This document shows, in pieces, positions 43,918-56,500 of a stretch of 64,000 nt of DNA (the stretch's first letter is position 1; every line of letters begins with the position of its first letter). The position numbers and the translations under genes are program-made. Source of the DNA: Russula earlei (taxonomy: Eukaryota; Basidiomycota; Agaricomycetes; Russulales; Russulaceae); NCBI GenBank assembly GCA_025769875.1, contig JAGFNK010000115.1, forward strand, positions 1 to 64,000, in the 5' to 3' direction. The notes beneath the pieces were generated by a model, which saw only the letters and a list, made by a program, of their open reading frames with translations, did not search any database and had not been told where the DNA came from.

Positions 43918-44549
43918 CATCAACTGTGGCGTGAGTGACACATGTCGCACATCAGGGAAAACTACATCTGTGAAATATCTCTAAATATCTCTAAATGTCA
44001 GTATATACTGGTATATAGGAGAATACCTTGATTATTGGCAATTATCTGAATTTGAAGTGTTGTCATTTGCATATGTATATTGATTGATAAATATCAACAT
44101 TATTGGCAAATTGTCCCTACAATATATTGCAGTAGCAGAGACTGTAGGACACCAGGGCTAGGGCAGAGGACAGGACAGGACAGGACAGGAGGGGACGATT
44201 CACAGTGCAATGTGGCCACAAAAACAAAATTTTCACCGCTTAGCAACTGAACTTTGGTAAGGGGAAGGGAAAAGATTTTGGGGCTGGAAAGGAGAGGGGA
44301 GAGAGGGAGGAGAGGAGATGGCCCCTTTTTGGCATGCAAATGGCCACATACATGCACTGCGTTGACCCATCGCTCACAGCCCCTTTTGGCATGGGTAAAC
44401 TGGAGCAGAGGGGAAGTGAGAGGAACGCTGCGTGCTCGGGAACTGGCATGTATAGGAGCTGGAGAGGAAAAGAAACAATCAATAACCATATAGAAATGAA
44501 AACAAGAAAACACATGCAGTGGTGGCCATCACGAGATCATAATATCCAC
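43918..44549. other. Intergenic, with a short ACAGG microsatellite
   Basis: No gene seen. A run of GGACA/ACAGG units lies at about 44167-44191; the rest is purine-rich on the plus strand and gives only low-complexity frames. Confidence 0.4.
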
Positions 44550-45130
44550 AGCTGAGTCATCATGGTCACCACTGCAGAGGAATGGGTGCCAGTGGGTGGG
44601 AGAGCGCCACCATCATGGCCATAAGCACATCGCCTTGAAGCCCAACAAGGAACTGTGTAGTGGGAAGGAGAGGATGAGAGAGAGCATGTGAAAATGAAAC
44701 CTAACACACACCGGTGGAAAACACATCTTGGAAAAGCCAGGAAAAAGGAGGCTCACACAGGTGTGGTGCCAAACGAAACCCACCATTGTGAGTGTTGACG
44801 GCTGCATCATCACCACGGTCGCAGCTGTGCTGTTGCTGTGAGAAGAGGTCAAAAAGAGCAAGTGAAAAATAAAAATAAATAAAAACGCACACCGGGGTTC
44901 ATGGTTCCACAGAAGCATTCTCGTGGCCATTTTGGTATGTCTGGTGTTGACCCCATGGGTCTTGACGGCTGCGTCATCACCATGGTCCTGGCCGTGCTGT
45001 TGCCATGAACAAAGTGTGTCAAATGAAAGAAATAAAAAAAGCACACTGGGTTTGTGGACACAGAATCAATTTCATGGGCATTGGGTATTCTTGTGGTCTT
45101 GGCCTGGAGTTGCCACATGTCACTACAGTG
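44550..45130. repeat. Diverged tandem repeat of about 170-250 bp
   Basis: Blocks of the form GGCTGCRTCATCACCAYGGTC recur near 44551 (diverged), 44801 and 44968. Each is followed by a purine/AT-rich stretch and CACACYGG-type words. Confidence 0.55.
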
Positions 45131-46645
45131 ACACAGGAGGAAAGGGGATTTGAGGGAAGCAGGTAGAAGAAGAGCTTTCAGGGGCCTGCTTGGAAGAAGG
45201 GTGTGGGAAGGAGAGGGAGAGAGGATGAGAGAGAGGGCGCGAAAACAACACACCATAGCTTGCAGGAAATTTCGAATCACCTGTGAATTAGCCAGTGAAA
45301 TTTTGAGGAGACTGGCAGCTTGGGAGTCTTGAACTGGGATTATGGGGAAGGAAGACTGGGAATGGGAAGGACAGGAAAGGAAGGAGACAAAGAGGAGAGG
45401 AAGGAGAGGAAGGACAGCAAAATGAAAAACGAAGATGTGAAGATGCGCGCAGTTGAAACCCATATTCGTCGAAGTGTTCACCTCATTCCCACAAATGTGG
45501 CACTGTCATTCTAGACAAGTGCGACTGTTTTAGACACAAACACATATTTTTTTGTTAACCCTTTCCTTGATAGGCATAGCTATTTGACTGTTCATTATTA
45601 TCAGATTTCTTGATCAGTGCTGGAAGTGGCTACAATCACCTTTAGATTGTCTCCAAATTACACCTTCAACTTCTATATCAGAATATCTATACAGTATCTT
45701 GGAATATGTAGCAATATGGAGAGTACTCATATTTTAATGATATTTCAGAAATGTGGGATCAGAATATCTACAGTATCTCGGAATATGTAACAATATGGAG
45801 AATACTCATATTTACTGATATTTCAGAAATGTAGGATTCCCTGATGCACGCATCCAGGAGATGTTTTTGCCAATGCACTTAAAAAGAAATGCTGTCTGAC
45901 ACTTGAGGAGGATCCATTGTATAATTATAAATATAAAAACAATGTCTTCTGACCTCACCATCTTGATGCATATAAAATGAGTGATGGATAGACATCATGC
46001 TGCATATGCTGCATTGTGTGTGGAATGATATGCCAGGTATGGGCATTTGCCTGAGGGGTAGGTGACTACAGGAAAGAGAGAGGGAGGGGAGGGGCAATAA
46101 CATGAGAACGAGAGAGTAAGGCTCCAACTGTGTTATCTATTTACTGTATATTTATGGTAAATACTGTATATGTATATGTATATGTATATATATATATACC
46201 CTCCAAGCTGAAAGTCAGGTATACAGTAAATATACAGTATATAGTTGTTTAGACAGTTATAGACAGTTACTCCACTCATGCAGTTAAGTAAGAGCATCAA
46301 TGGGTCTGCTTCTTGCAGTGACTCACAGGGCATTGACATGTAATTTATTCAGCAATTGTCAATGTTTTTCCCACCTTCATTGCCAGCTGCCAGAACCCAT
46401 TTTCTCATACAATGTTGAAGCCATTACTCTCATATAGACCTCCTATGGACAACAGTGCATGGTTGTGCTCATACATGGTCTCTGGCTGGCATAAAAATCA
46501 ATGGGAGTGAGTTATCATGATGTGTGCTTGACAACCAGCCATTAACCTTCTTTACAGAAAAGATCTGTCAGTTGATGAAGCATAGGCAACTACATACAAA
46601 GCAGTAGCAGTAGGGGTTGTAATTTATAAGTCACACTCAAAAATC
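45131..46645. other. Intergenic, with a short tandem duplication and microsatellites
   Basis: A purine-rich block (45150-45420) gives only spurious frames. A direct duplication of about 81 bp is seen at 45677-45757 and 45758-45838 (GAATATCT...CAGTATCT words). A TATG/TA microsatellite lies at about 46163-46198. No gene recognised. Confidence 0.5.
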
Positions 46646-46689
46646 TTGGTCTTTGTGACTACACCTTCTTTGAGACTCAGAATGAGTTC

Positions 46690-48690
46690 ATCTAACTTCA
46701 TCATGTCTGTATCATCAGCACAGACTATTGTGGAAGATCAACTCAAACACTTAAAGCTCTTGTGTCATCTTTACCCTCAAGTGTTCCTTCTGCAACTGAA
46801 GATGGCTGTATTGCCACTGTGTTTAACAACATTCCTGAATCTGAGGATCCAGACGACCAATGGCCTGTTTTTAACAGTCAAATGGATGCACTTTTTGGTG
46901 AAGACCTACATGAGAATGGCTGTCTCCTCAATGTCAAGAGAGGTCCATTTGGAATGAACATGGTCATTCAGTATGCTGCAAATGCTGCCCAAGCTGGCAA
47001 TCAGCTTTGGGAGCCAACGAAGATAAAACTAGATAGGATCCTTGCTGAAGTTTGATACTTGAGGTATGTACTCAATTTGGACTAATATTTATTCTCATTA
47101 CTAATGTCCATACACCTAGCAAACATGCAAAACCAAAGACAAAGCTCACATTGACCATTCCAGCACTCAAGCAAAGAACATCTGCTGGAGAAGAGGAAGA
47201 TGAGGACACAGATTTAGACTATGCACCTCCAAAGTGACCATGCCCAGAGCCGAAGTCGCCTACTGATGTTTTTAACAGTCAAGGTGAAGAGGAGATGGAG
47301 CACACCAACTTAGGGGAAAGTGTCATGAACCATTTCCTGGAGAGGGCCCTTGAAGGACCCTTCCTTATGAGAGGAAACCCAGCCTCTTTGATGCCACCCT
47401 GTTCACATGGACAAAAGGGGTGAGTAGAGGTGTCCACAATATCACACACATTGTCATGCAAGCGATTCTCAACACAATTGACATATAGCAAGCCCTACTT
47501 AGTGGCAACCCTTTTAGCAATATACGACAGTATTATAGCCTCCCTAAAGACCCCTCAGGATGACCCAAAGTGCTCTATAAGAGACACTAACAAAGATACT
47601 AAAGGCCCTACAACATGTTATTAGACTAACTCTGATAACCTTAGAATGAACTATAAGGCAATACTAAGGACCTTGATAGGAGTATTAGGGTTGACTCTAA
47701 GGACCCCGATAGAACTATATAAGGGGCCTTATGGACAACTCTATTCCCTGAACCAAACTACAAGTCCTTAGATGACCAGCCCTAAACTAACTAACAGCAA
47801 ATGAATCAGGTGCTTTGCATGTGTGCTAAGCTATAAACATGTGGACACTAAAGGCTCTTACTCATCAAATGGGCCTTCTTACTTAGCAACTTACTGAGCA
47901 TGACTGAGCATGCTCAGTAAGCATACTCCAACTTCTTATTCATCCAACAAGTGTGCTTGATAACAAGGTTATGATTTGTTCCCTATTTAGCAGTTCCCCT
48001 GTAGTATATAAGCACTCAATAAAGTAGCGGACAGTCTTCAGACTGTCCATTTGATTTGCGACACTCCATTACCAAAGGTACTCCTTTTAGGACTGCCTTA
48101 TCTTGTACATCCTGGCTCTCTCCCTCTGAGATCACCTCTCACAACCAGTACCAGTTCCCCTCTGGTACTTGTTACTTGTTTGGACCATACTCTTGGCCAA
48201 CTTCATCCTAGAACTTAGTCAACTCATCTCCAAGCTCCTGTCTCACTCTTGAGCTGGATTGTTCAACAGTGAGTCCTGACAGAAAGGCTGGTTCATGAGT
48301 TAAAGACAGTACTGGATTTCCATTTATCAAACTTTGCTTAGTAAGTGAAACATCTGCTGGGAGTTGTTGCTCACAAGGTAGGTGTTAGCATATACATATA
48401 TCTTACTTTTCTTTCCTGTACTGATAAAAATAACAGGCAAAAACCACTGCAAAGGGAAAAGGTGTGACAAGAAGAAGGCAGTGGGGAAGGATAGTGCCAC
48501 TTGCAAAAAGGAAGACAGGATCAGTGATTGACCCACTGGATATTGAGACCGATGAATCTGATGGCAAGTCTGCTCTTCAAGCCCTTAAAGCTCAGGAGCA
48601 AAGTCAGGGTGCTCACTGTGGGCCAGCAAATGGAAGTTTGCAGCACTTTCATGACCTGGTTCCTGATCGATCAAAGGGTTCGCGGCCCCG
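46690..48690 (+). pseudogene. Transposase-like relic (possible hAT N-terminal half), split by a solo LTR
   Basis: A segment with 'SEDPDDQWPVFNSQMDALFG' (about 46833-46892) and 'AANAAQAGNQLWEPTKIKL' is followed by an acidic region (about 47190-47225). After the LTR at 47321-48281, sequence with 'KSALQALKAQEQSQGAHCGP' and 'NGSLQHFHDLVP' (about 48565-48660) ends abruptly at the GC-rich boundary. The order resembles N-terminal halves of agaricomycete hAT-like transposases, which continue into a BED finger, but no finger or catalytic core is present. The assignment is tentative. Confidence 0.4.
47321..48281 (+). mobile_element. Solo LTR, family R, copy h (most diverged)
   Basis: 961 bp, TGTCATGAACC to GAGTCCTGACA, flanked by perfect duplications GAAAG (47316-47320 and 48282-48286). 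It has many substitutions relative to the other copies, so it is the oldest visible insertion of the family. Confidence 0.95.
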
Positions 48691-50794
48691 CCCCAGACAG
48701 AGAGAGGCCGGATTATAATGAAATGAGAATCGACGTCCTGGAGCAAAGGTCAAAGGGCAAAGCAAAGATCAAAGACGCCTCGTCAAACGACGAATCAACG
48801 CGGGCGTTGTTCGATCCCACGAGTCGGGCGGGCAGCGACGCGGTGGGAAGGGGAGGTGCCTGAGGGTGGTGGACCGCAGGTGTTCACGAACGGAGGAGGT
48901 GCCATCAGCTCGGCTAAGAAAGTTGGCCACCCCAAGGCCAAAAACCAAACCAACGCCGGCTGGCGGCGGGCGGCTCAAGACTGTGTCGTGTTTGGAAGCG
49001 ACTGCAGGGGGAAAATAAAAAAATAAGAGGTTGCTCGCTCGGTCGTCGGCCCCCACAATCAAGCAAAGCGGTCTGGTGGGACGCCCACGGCCTTGGCATT
49101 GGCATTGACAAGGGTCGGCAAGGTGCGCGGTTGCGCATGTGCGGTCTTGTGCACGGTGCACGGTACGTGTACGTGTACGTGGCGGGCGGCGGGGTGAATC
49201 TATTGCCACTACACTACACATAAGAAAAGATCATGCAGGCCCATCCATGACATGGGTCGTTTTTTTTTTTTTTTTTTTAAATTCACAGGCGGGCGGCGGC
49301 CCCGCCGCAACAATTTTTTTTTTTTTTTTTTTTTTTTTTTGTTGTTGTTGTTCGTGTTCGTGATGGTGATGGTGGTGCGCCTGGCGCAGAATAATGTTCG
49401 ACGTTTCTTCGTGTTGTGCCGCGAAACTAGTGAAGTTGTTCGGGCGCGAAAATGACAGAAATTCGGGTGGGGTTGGGGGAGGTCGGAACAAAGCAGACAG
49501 AACAAAGCTACACGCAACCCCCACCCCCGACGGACGGGTAAGGTGGTCGAGGCCGAGGGTGGGCGGGCTTAACACGGCGGTGTCCCGGTATGCGCCGGCG
49601 CTCTCTGGGTGGCGTGGCGTGGATGATGTGTTGTGCGGTGACGGCCCTCCTCCCCGTCGTCACATCATCTTATTTGTCTGGTTGTGAGCCGAGTGAGGGG
49701 AGAACGCGGGAAAGGAAACCCTTTAATTCTTCTTCACCGAGTGGATGACAATCCCGTTGACATATCACCGGCGTAAACCTTCCTTATCTTCTCCTTCCTT
49801 CCCTTCCTTTCTCCTCCCTTATCATCAGCTGATTGGATTGGGGAAACGCCGACTGAAGGGGGAAGAAAAAAAAATCGCCACCCGCCCCATGGGGGGCCTC
49901 TCTCCCTCTCTTCCTTTCCTTTTGGAGGAATGATGACGTTTGGACACGCTCATTCTTACAGAACTGGCGCCCGGCGCAGGGTGGGACGATTGTCGACTGC
50001 TCGCCCTGTATCCAGTCAGTGGACCCCTCGAATTGCACAAAAGACCAATTGTTGTACTTGGGGGTCGAAACGATGATGTGAAATAGGTGACCGCGAGGAA
50101 TTACACATCGTGACAATAACTTGGGGGCCAATTCGGCTAGTCTTTGCTCGCGACACGACTTCTCATCTCTCATTGTACTGTTTATCCAATGACACAACAT
50201 AGCAGAGAAGCAAAGCCGATTGGCTGATATACCATTGCATCATACAACTATACAAATTAGGAAGAAAACAAAGTACGGCTATGAAAGCAAACCAGAACGA
50301 AGACGAGCGAGAACGGGGTGGTAATCGAAAGTATTGCACAACAACTCAAAAGGCAATGGCAGGAACGACAACAACCAAAAAGCGAAGCGGGAGGGATGTG
50401 AGGAGGATGTCAAGTCTCTAAAGGGAAGAAGTGGCTCTTTGTGTGCATCGAGGTATCCGCGGGACCACGATAAATAAGCAAAACAAAGGAATGGTGTTAG
50501 TGACGAGGATACACGCCCGAAAAAACAAGCAATCGTAGAGGTGAAGGAAGACGATGAAGTGGTGAGCGCAGTCAAAATGAGCGCACAGGAACGTGGGACG
50601 CGGGGCGGGGACGGAAAAGCTGATTGACAGGAGTGAGCAGGCACACAAGTGGGGAGAAGGTAAAAGACCAAGCCAACACCTAGAGACAACAAGGAAAGGG
50701 GGCGGGGGGGAGAGTCGAGTGAATAAATACATTCCCCAGCGTCGAGCTCACCGCCGCCCACGGGAGAGAATAGAGGATATAATTTGTAGGCAGC
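48691..50794. other. GC-rich intergenic DNA and probable 3' UTR of the LisH gene
   Basis: Base composition changes sharply near 48670. Two long T runs lie at about 49261-49279 and 49313-49340. Frames on both strands are low-complexity and unsupported. The last several hundred bases (about 50280-50794) are probably the 3' untranslated region of the minus-strand LisH gene. Confidence 0.5.
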
Positions 50795-53396
50795 CTACTT
50801 CATATCAAGAGATGACCCATCATGCACAGCCGTCGGATCGAACCACAGTTCCATGTTAGTTAGTGAATCGGGACCAAAGTCAAAGTCTCCGCCAGTGTGA
50901 CCAAACATGTCGGTCATATCAAATGTTAGGTCGGCCATTGACCCCGGCCCTTGGGCTGGCGGTGGAGGTGCAGGAGTAGGTAACGGAGCAGACGCCGTTG
51001 GAGGACGTTGAGGATTCATCGGTGGCGCATTATTATGAAGTGGCGTAGGCGTTGGCGCCGATGTAGATGGATTGCTGAGTTCACCCTCACCCTCCTTACC
51101 ACCTGGCTTTGGTGGCCCGTTCATGCCTGCTTGACCAGGTGGAAGCATGGGACCACCCATCGCCTTGGGCGGTTGGCCTGGCTGGGGTGGGACAAGCTGC
51201 CCAGCTAGACGGTTGGGAACCGGGCCAGGCCCACGTAGGTGGGATTGTGACTGCGGATCCCCTGGTCCGCCAGGAGGTCCTGGCACGTTGGGATTGCCCT
51301 TGTGTGAATTCACCAGCCCTGTCCGATACTGGTTTTGCGAATATAACACCTGGGATGGGGCCATTTGTTGAGGGTTGATCACACCCAACGGGGGTCCATG
51401 ACCCATGCCAGGGCTCATCGCGTGCATCGGTGTCATAGGACCGGGCCCTATTTGATGCATCGGCGGGCCGCCAAAACCATTCGGAAGGGGCTGCCCAGGC
51501 ATGGGCATGGGCATGGGCCCCCGCACGGAACCGGCTCCGGGCATAGATTGTGGCCCCGATGGATGCGGACCGATAGGTGCCATTGGTGGCTGTTGCGGTT
51601 GCTGGTGTGATGGCTGCGCTTGGTGAGGCTGTTGAGATTGCGACTGTTGTTGAGGCTGTTGCTGCTGTTGCTGCTGCTGTTGCGATTGAGGTGGTTGCTG
51701 CTGTTGCTGTTCCGAAGGATTCGGCGTCCTGCGCGGGCGTTTACGATCCGGGGGGGACTGGTCGTTTCTGGGTAAGGTTTGGTGCTGAGGGGTGTTGACA
51801 AACGTCGTGATATGACCAGTGGAAGTGATGGCGTACCTCCTCACCAGGAGAGGTGCTACTCCGTTTCGCAACACGTTGTTGCTGCATGGACATCTGCTGT
51901 TGCATCGGTTGCGGCATAGGACCACGATTTGGCATTTGGCCATGCATATTAGTCCCCGAAGGACCCGCGACGCCACTGTTTTGTGCTTGATTCTGCTGCT
52001 TGATCCGCGTTGCGTTATGTATTATACTTTGCTTTTTGACAGGACTGCAATAAGCGACGAGCAACGTCAGTAGGTAAGGAGACAACGACAAACCTTTTCC
52101 TCCAAGGTCAAAGATTGAGCATCCCTATCCCCCACTCCGGCACGCAGTTTGGCCTCTCCCATCAAATCCGGGGGGTAGGTGGCGAGCTCTGCATCGAGTG
52201 TATTATCCATGTGAGATCGTTCTTGTCCGGGGGGGATGCGACCGCTCATAGCCGGGCTCGGGTGCGGGTTCATTGGATTCTGCGACGAGGCATCGTGGCC
52301 GCTAGGCGGTCGGCCGACTTGCTGATAGGGGAGCGTCGGTGTCGGATGAGCACCACCGGTTGGGCCGGAGCCTGGGGGGGGCTGTGGCCCATTCGGGGGG
52401 AGCATGACGGCCCTGTTGATGGTGCTCAGATGGGGAGATCGACCGAGCTGACCCATTGGGCCGGCGGGGGGCTGTTGAGGATTGCCCGATTGAGGGGACG
52501 GGGCTATGGTAGGAGAGTGATACTGCGATGCGCCGTTCGGAAGTCGTTGCTGGGGGCCAAGTGGTGGTCGCCCAAGCATGGGTCCTGAAAATGGTGGTCC
52601 AGGATGACCTGGAGGAGCCGGGGGCGGAACGGGCATGCCGTTCGGTTGGGTGGCTGGGTTAGCGTGGCCGTAGGGAGTGGCAGAGAGCGACTGGGGTTGT
52701 CCCACAGGAATGCCATTCATATGAGGATTGGGCAACGGTGGGACGGGGCCAGCCGCTCCATTGGGAAGGGAATAACGCGTCTGAGGGTGAGGAACGCCAG
52801 GAGGAGGAATTTGACTGGCTCGCGACTTGATCTGGTTTTGATGCTGCGAGACGAGAGGATGTTGAGGGGGATGCATCAGGACGAGATGCGATGTAGCGTG
52901 GGGGTGACGGACCTTGTGGTAGAGCAATGCATCTTCGGAGCCGTTGCCGCTGTTTTTTGCTTGGAACAGCACCCAGAAGACGCTCCACCATCTGGAGGAA
53001 GAAGGGTCAGGCGGGTCGGGGCGGAGCTACGGATGGGGCTCGAGACGAACTCGAAAAGAAGGCCTTGCTGGGCGTTGATGGGCGGTTTGGATTCGGGAGG
53101 GATATCGGCCTCGGTGACAAGTTGATTGGCGGTCTTGTGGTAGCCTCGCTTTTTGCAGTAGTCCAATATGTAGATGTTGAACCTAGGAAGGGGGAAGGAG
53201 GGGGAGGGTGAGATAAGGGAACAGGATGGGAGGAGAGGAAAGTGGGGCGAGGGGAGGGGAGGGAGGAGAAGAGGGACACCGACATTTTATCGCCATCCCA
53301 GGTGATCTGATCCGGGTTTGCGGGGGGGGGTGGCGGTTGAGGAGCGGAGACGGAGGAAGATGGAGGGGGGGGTTGAGGTGGGCCGGAAGTGGCCAT
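50795..53396 (-). CDS. LisH-domain transcriptional regulator (Flo8/Som1/SSDP-like)
   Basis: The start is ATG 53396 ('MATSGPPQPPPP'). Exon 1 is 53396-53284 and exon 2 is 53182-53051 with a LisH motif ('NIYILDYCKKRGYHKTANQL'). The donor at 53050 and acceptor before 52991 join to give the hallmark 'GLLFEWWSVFWVLFQAKN' of LUFS/Flo8-type LisH proteins. The rest is disordered: Pro/Gly/Met/Asn-rich, a polyglutamine tract (about 51600-51710) next to a basic segment ('DRKRPRRTPNP'), and an acidic C-terminus ending 'TNMELWFDPTAVHDGSSLDM'. Further introns are probable near 52840-52910, 52030-52090 and 51770-51840, with uncertain junctions; the protein would be about 730-750 residues. Family members act in the nucleus in adhesion and development downstream of cAMP-PKA, with Ldb1-type partners. 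The specific role here is inference. Confidence 0.8.
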
Positions 53397-53599
53397 TGGG
53401 AAGGGGTGGGTGGAGGGGGTAGATGTCGAGGGGGGGAGAGGGAAGGGAGTGGAGGGGAGGAGGAGAGAGAGAGAAGAGTCGTTCGCACTCGCTCGCAACT
53501 CGCTCTTGTTCGACCGTCGGAAGAAGCGTGCCCGGGTCTGTCACAGGGTCTGTCACACCTGGTCACAGGTTATTATATTATTTTATTTCATTATTCGGT

Positions 53600-56500
53600 T
53601 CAGTGCCGTCGCACGACCGCTATCTGGAAATCCCACCCTCCGACTATGTACTTTACTTCTACCAGTCGCCTCACCTCTCGCCACCCCCCTCGGATCTCCC
53701 CACCGACCTCCCCCGGATCCGTCACCAGGTAGATAAAATCAGCTGGTGAGATCAGAGATCGCAACAGCGACCCGATGAGGAACGATATCAGTCCTATGAC
53801 GATGACCGCCCACAGCGTGAATCGTCGCCTCTCGCCCATCCCTATCTTGGCTGCTGCCCCTTCGCCATCTCGACCGTCCCTCAAAGTCAACCCGGCTCCG
53901 ATATCCGTCTTAATTTGATTTTCTGCGCCTTCCCTGACCGTCACCGACGATGTGGATGTGGCGTTCCCTGATTTCTCCCTCCCGCCAGGCTGTGACGTCG
54001 ACCCGGAACCTGAACCAGACCCAAACCGTGGAAAGATCGGATTCGGGTATCCGTTCAGGAATCCCAGCAGTCCTCCACCACCGTTGTTCGTGCCGACCGT
54101 CGGCGTGGTGACTGTGGGCGCACCCGGGCTCTTTGGTGGCTGTCGAAACACACGTTTCTGTCAGTAACGGCCTTCCCGCTAGAAACGGACATGAATGGGT
54201 ATCCGCGTGCCTTGCTCGAGGTCTCCTCGTTTCCCTCTTTATCGCTCCTAGTCGTACACACCTCTTCCCTCTCCTCCACCAGAGCCACCCCCGTTTTCTC
54301 CGCCATGGCTCCACGTTCGAGCAGAAAGCTCGCAACCGCGCTCGCAGTCCCGTAGTTCCGTTGGCAGTCCGTTCCCCTCGCTTTCGCTGGAATGCCTGAG
54401 CACAAGAAAAGTGACACACCACATCGATGTGTGTTTTGTCAGCTCCGAAACGATCAAAAGGGCGTGACGGCCCGCATGCACTTGACGCACCTCGTCAGAA
54501 CAGCCATCCACGCCACCCGATCGTCTTGCAGCTCCTCTCGTCCGAGCCTCGTCAACGATTCCTTCTCACCCTCTATCTCCACAATGATCCCATCGATCGT
54601 GACCGTCCCGCCACCGCCTCTTGTCTTTTGCACGCTCCCGACTCCACCAGGCGACTGTATGGCAGGTCGGATTTCCACTTCAATCACCGCTCCATTTTCA
54701 CACAGATCGAGCATCCATTGAGGTTTCGGTGGCGGTGCTCGCGTCTCCCCCGTGAGCGGGTCTAACAGCGTCGAAATCTGCGTCTGCGCCGTTGGAAGCA
54801 TCAGTCGCAGCAGATGCCGCGGTGGGTGGTCCACCGCCAGACCGGACGAATGAAGAGGCGACGACGGCAGCGTGTAAATCGCATAAGTGAGCGGCAAGAA
54901 AGGCGCCTCTGTCGTCGGCTCTGACACCGCCCCAGTAGTACTTGTCGTTGTCCGAGTGGTTGTGGCGGCTGCGGCAGTGCCATCTCCTGTCCCTGTCCCA
55001 AGTGGCGGGGTGGTGGCGGTGGCGGTGGCGGCCGGCCATAACGAAATCGGTTGACTTGCGTCGTGTGGCCGAGAACGTAAATGAACGTGATAGCCTTCAG
55101 GATACAGCTTCGAGTCGACCACGACCTCCGCGACAAGCAGGTCCGCCGCCTGGCGTACCTCGCCGCGCACCGTGAATGCGGAGCTCGTCGCACGCAGCGA
55201 ACGCTCGCTCGACGGCGACCGGCCTCCAGCTACCATGGCAGCTGACGTCACCCGCCGGCGCGTGCTGGGCGTTACCGTCGAGGAGGACGACACCGACCGG
55301 CTGTGCGGTCGCACCGTCAGCGCCGACGTTGGCGGTTCAGACGACGATTCGGATGACGCCGCTGCATGCGCGAACGACGACGCGACGCCGCCACCCGCGA
55401 CAGCGGGCGCCACCACCGGCGCCACCTTCGTCTGATCGACCTTGGAACTCGCACTCGGAGATATCGGGGGAAAGGAGGAAGAAGCGGGCGCCACCGCTGG
55501 TGATTCGGCAGGGACGGTGAGAAGCACCACGCCGCGGTAGACGCGGTCGTCCGGCGTCCAACGCGTCTGCACGAGCAGGCGGCTCTCGTCGCGCCGTCTG
55601 AGGGTCCACGCGCTCGGGGGCGGCGGATGCGGCGGCTCGGGATGCCCGTCCTCTCTGCGCTTGTCCACGACGAGCACACCGGCGGCGGGGAGGCGCGAAA
55701 AGGGGAGCGACGCGATGCCTTTCATGTACGCCTCGACGGACAGGAGCGTCCTGACGAGCGTCGTGTTCGTGACCGCGTTGACGGCCGCAGGTAGCGAGCC
55801 CGAGTAGTCGGCGGCGACCACGCGCGTGCACCGCGTAGATGGGATCGCGTAATTTTCGGTAGCGTATGGGTCGAGCGTCTCGAGAATCCACCCGTCGATG
55901 AACATCCGTCCGATCGGAAGGCTGTAAGGATTGTACTTGGTCGTCGTGAACGTGCGCGCCAGTTCGGCTGGGAACGAAGCCGAGACGCAGAAGAGCGGCG
56001 GCGAGCGACCGTCCGCCGACGTCGAGCCGCCCTCTTTGCCCCCAGAGCCCCGTGCGAGAATGGACGCGAGATAAAATCCGCGGTCGCGGAACGGGAAGCT
56101 GGCCTTGCTCACCGCGAACGCCGTGTGCGCCCCGCCCGCGACCGCGAACGTTTCGAGCACATGTGCGCCCACGAACCGCTCGTCCCACCGCTTCCGAGCG
56201 TCATGGACTCGTCACCACCGCCGCGATCTCGTCCGCCGAGATGCCCTCGAGCACCCTCTCGCCCTTGTAAACCGGTAAATGTGCCGAGATCTCCGGCGAG
56301 ACCTTGCGGTGCAACGGAAAGCCCTTTTCGGAGATGAGCGCCCAACCGTCCGAGGGGGTGCCCGATCGCGCGTGCAACGCCTGGAGGTATCGCAGCGCGT
56401 TGAGAGCGTATTCCATGGGGAATTCGGAAGCGGGCGACCAGGCCGAGTCGTCCCCGGTTGTCGAAGGGGGCGAGATGGCGGCGACGGCTTGCTGCGTCGA

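Noticed and set aside
48769..49221. Minus-strand frame of 150 codons at the compartment boundary
   Set aside because: Arg/Pro-rich composition expected from GC-rich DNA; no motif and no intron pattern.
50279..50761. Minus-strand frame of 160 codons after the LisH gene
   Set aside because: Lies directly downstream of the LisH stop codon; best explained as 3' untranslated region rich in pyrimidines.
51008..52588. Plus-strand frames opposite the LisH gene
   Set aside because: Shadow frames of the Pro/Gly/Gln-rich coding strand, without motifs.
55337..56188. Long second minus-strand frame (283 codons) within the START gene
   Set aside because: Arg/Ala-rich shadow frame of GC-rich coding DNA; the parallel frame contains START motifs and is the real one.
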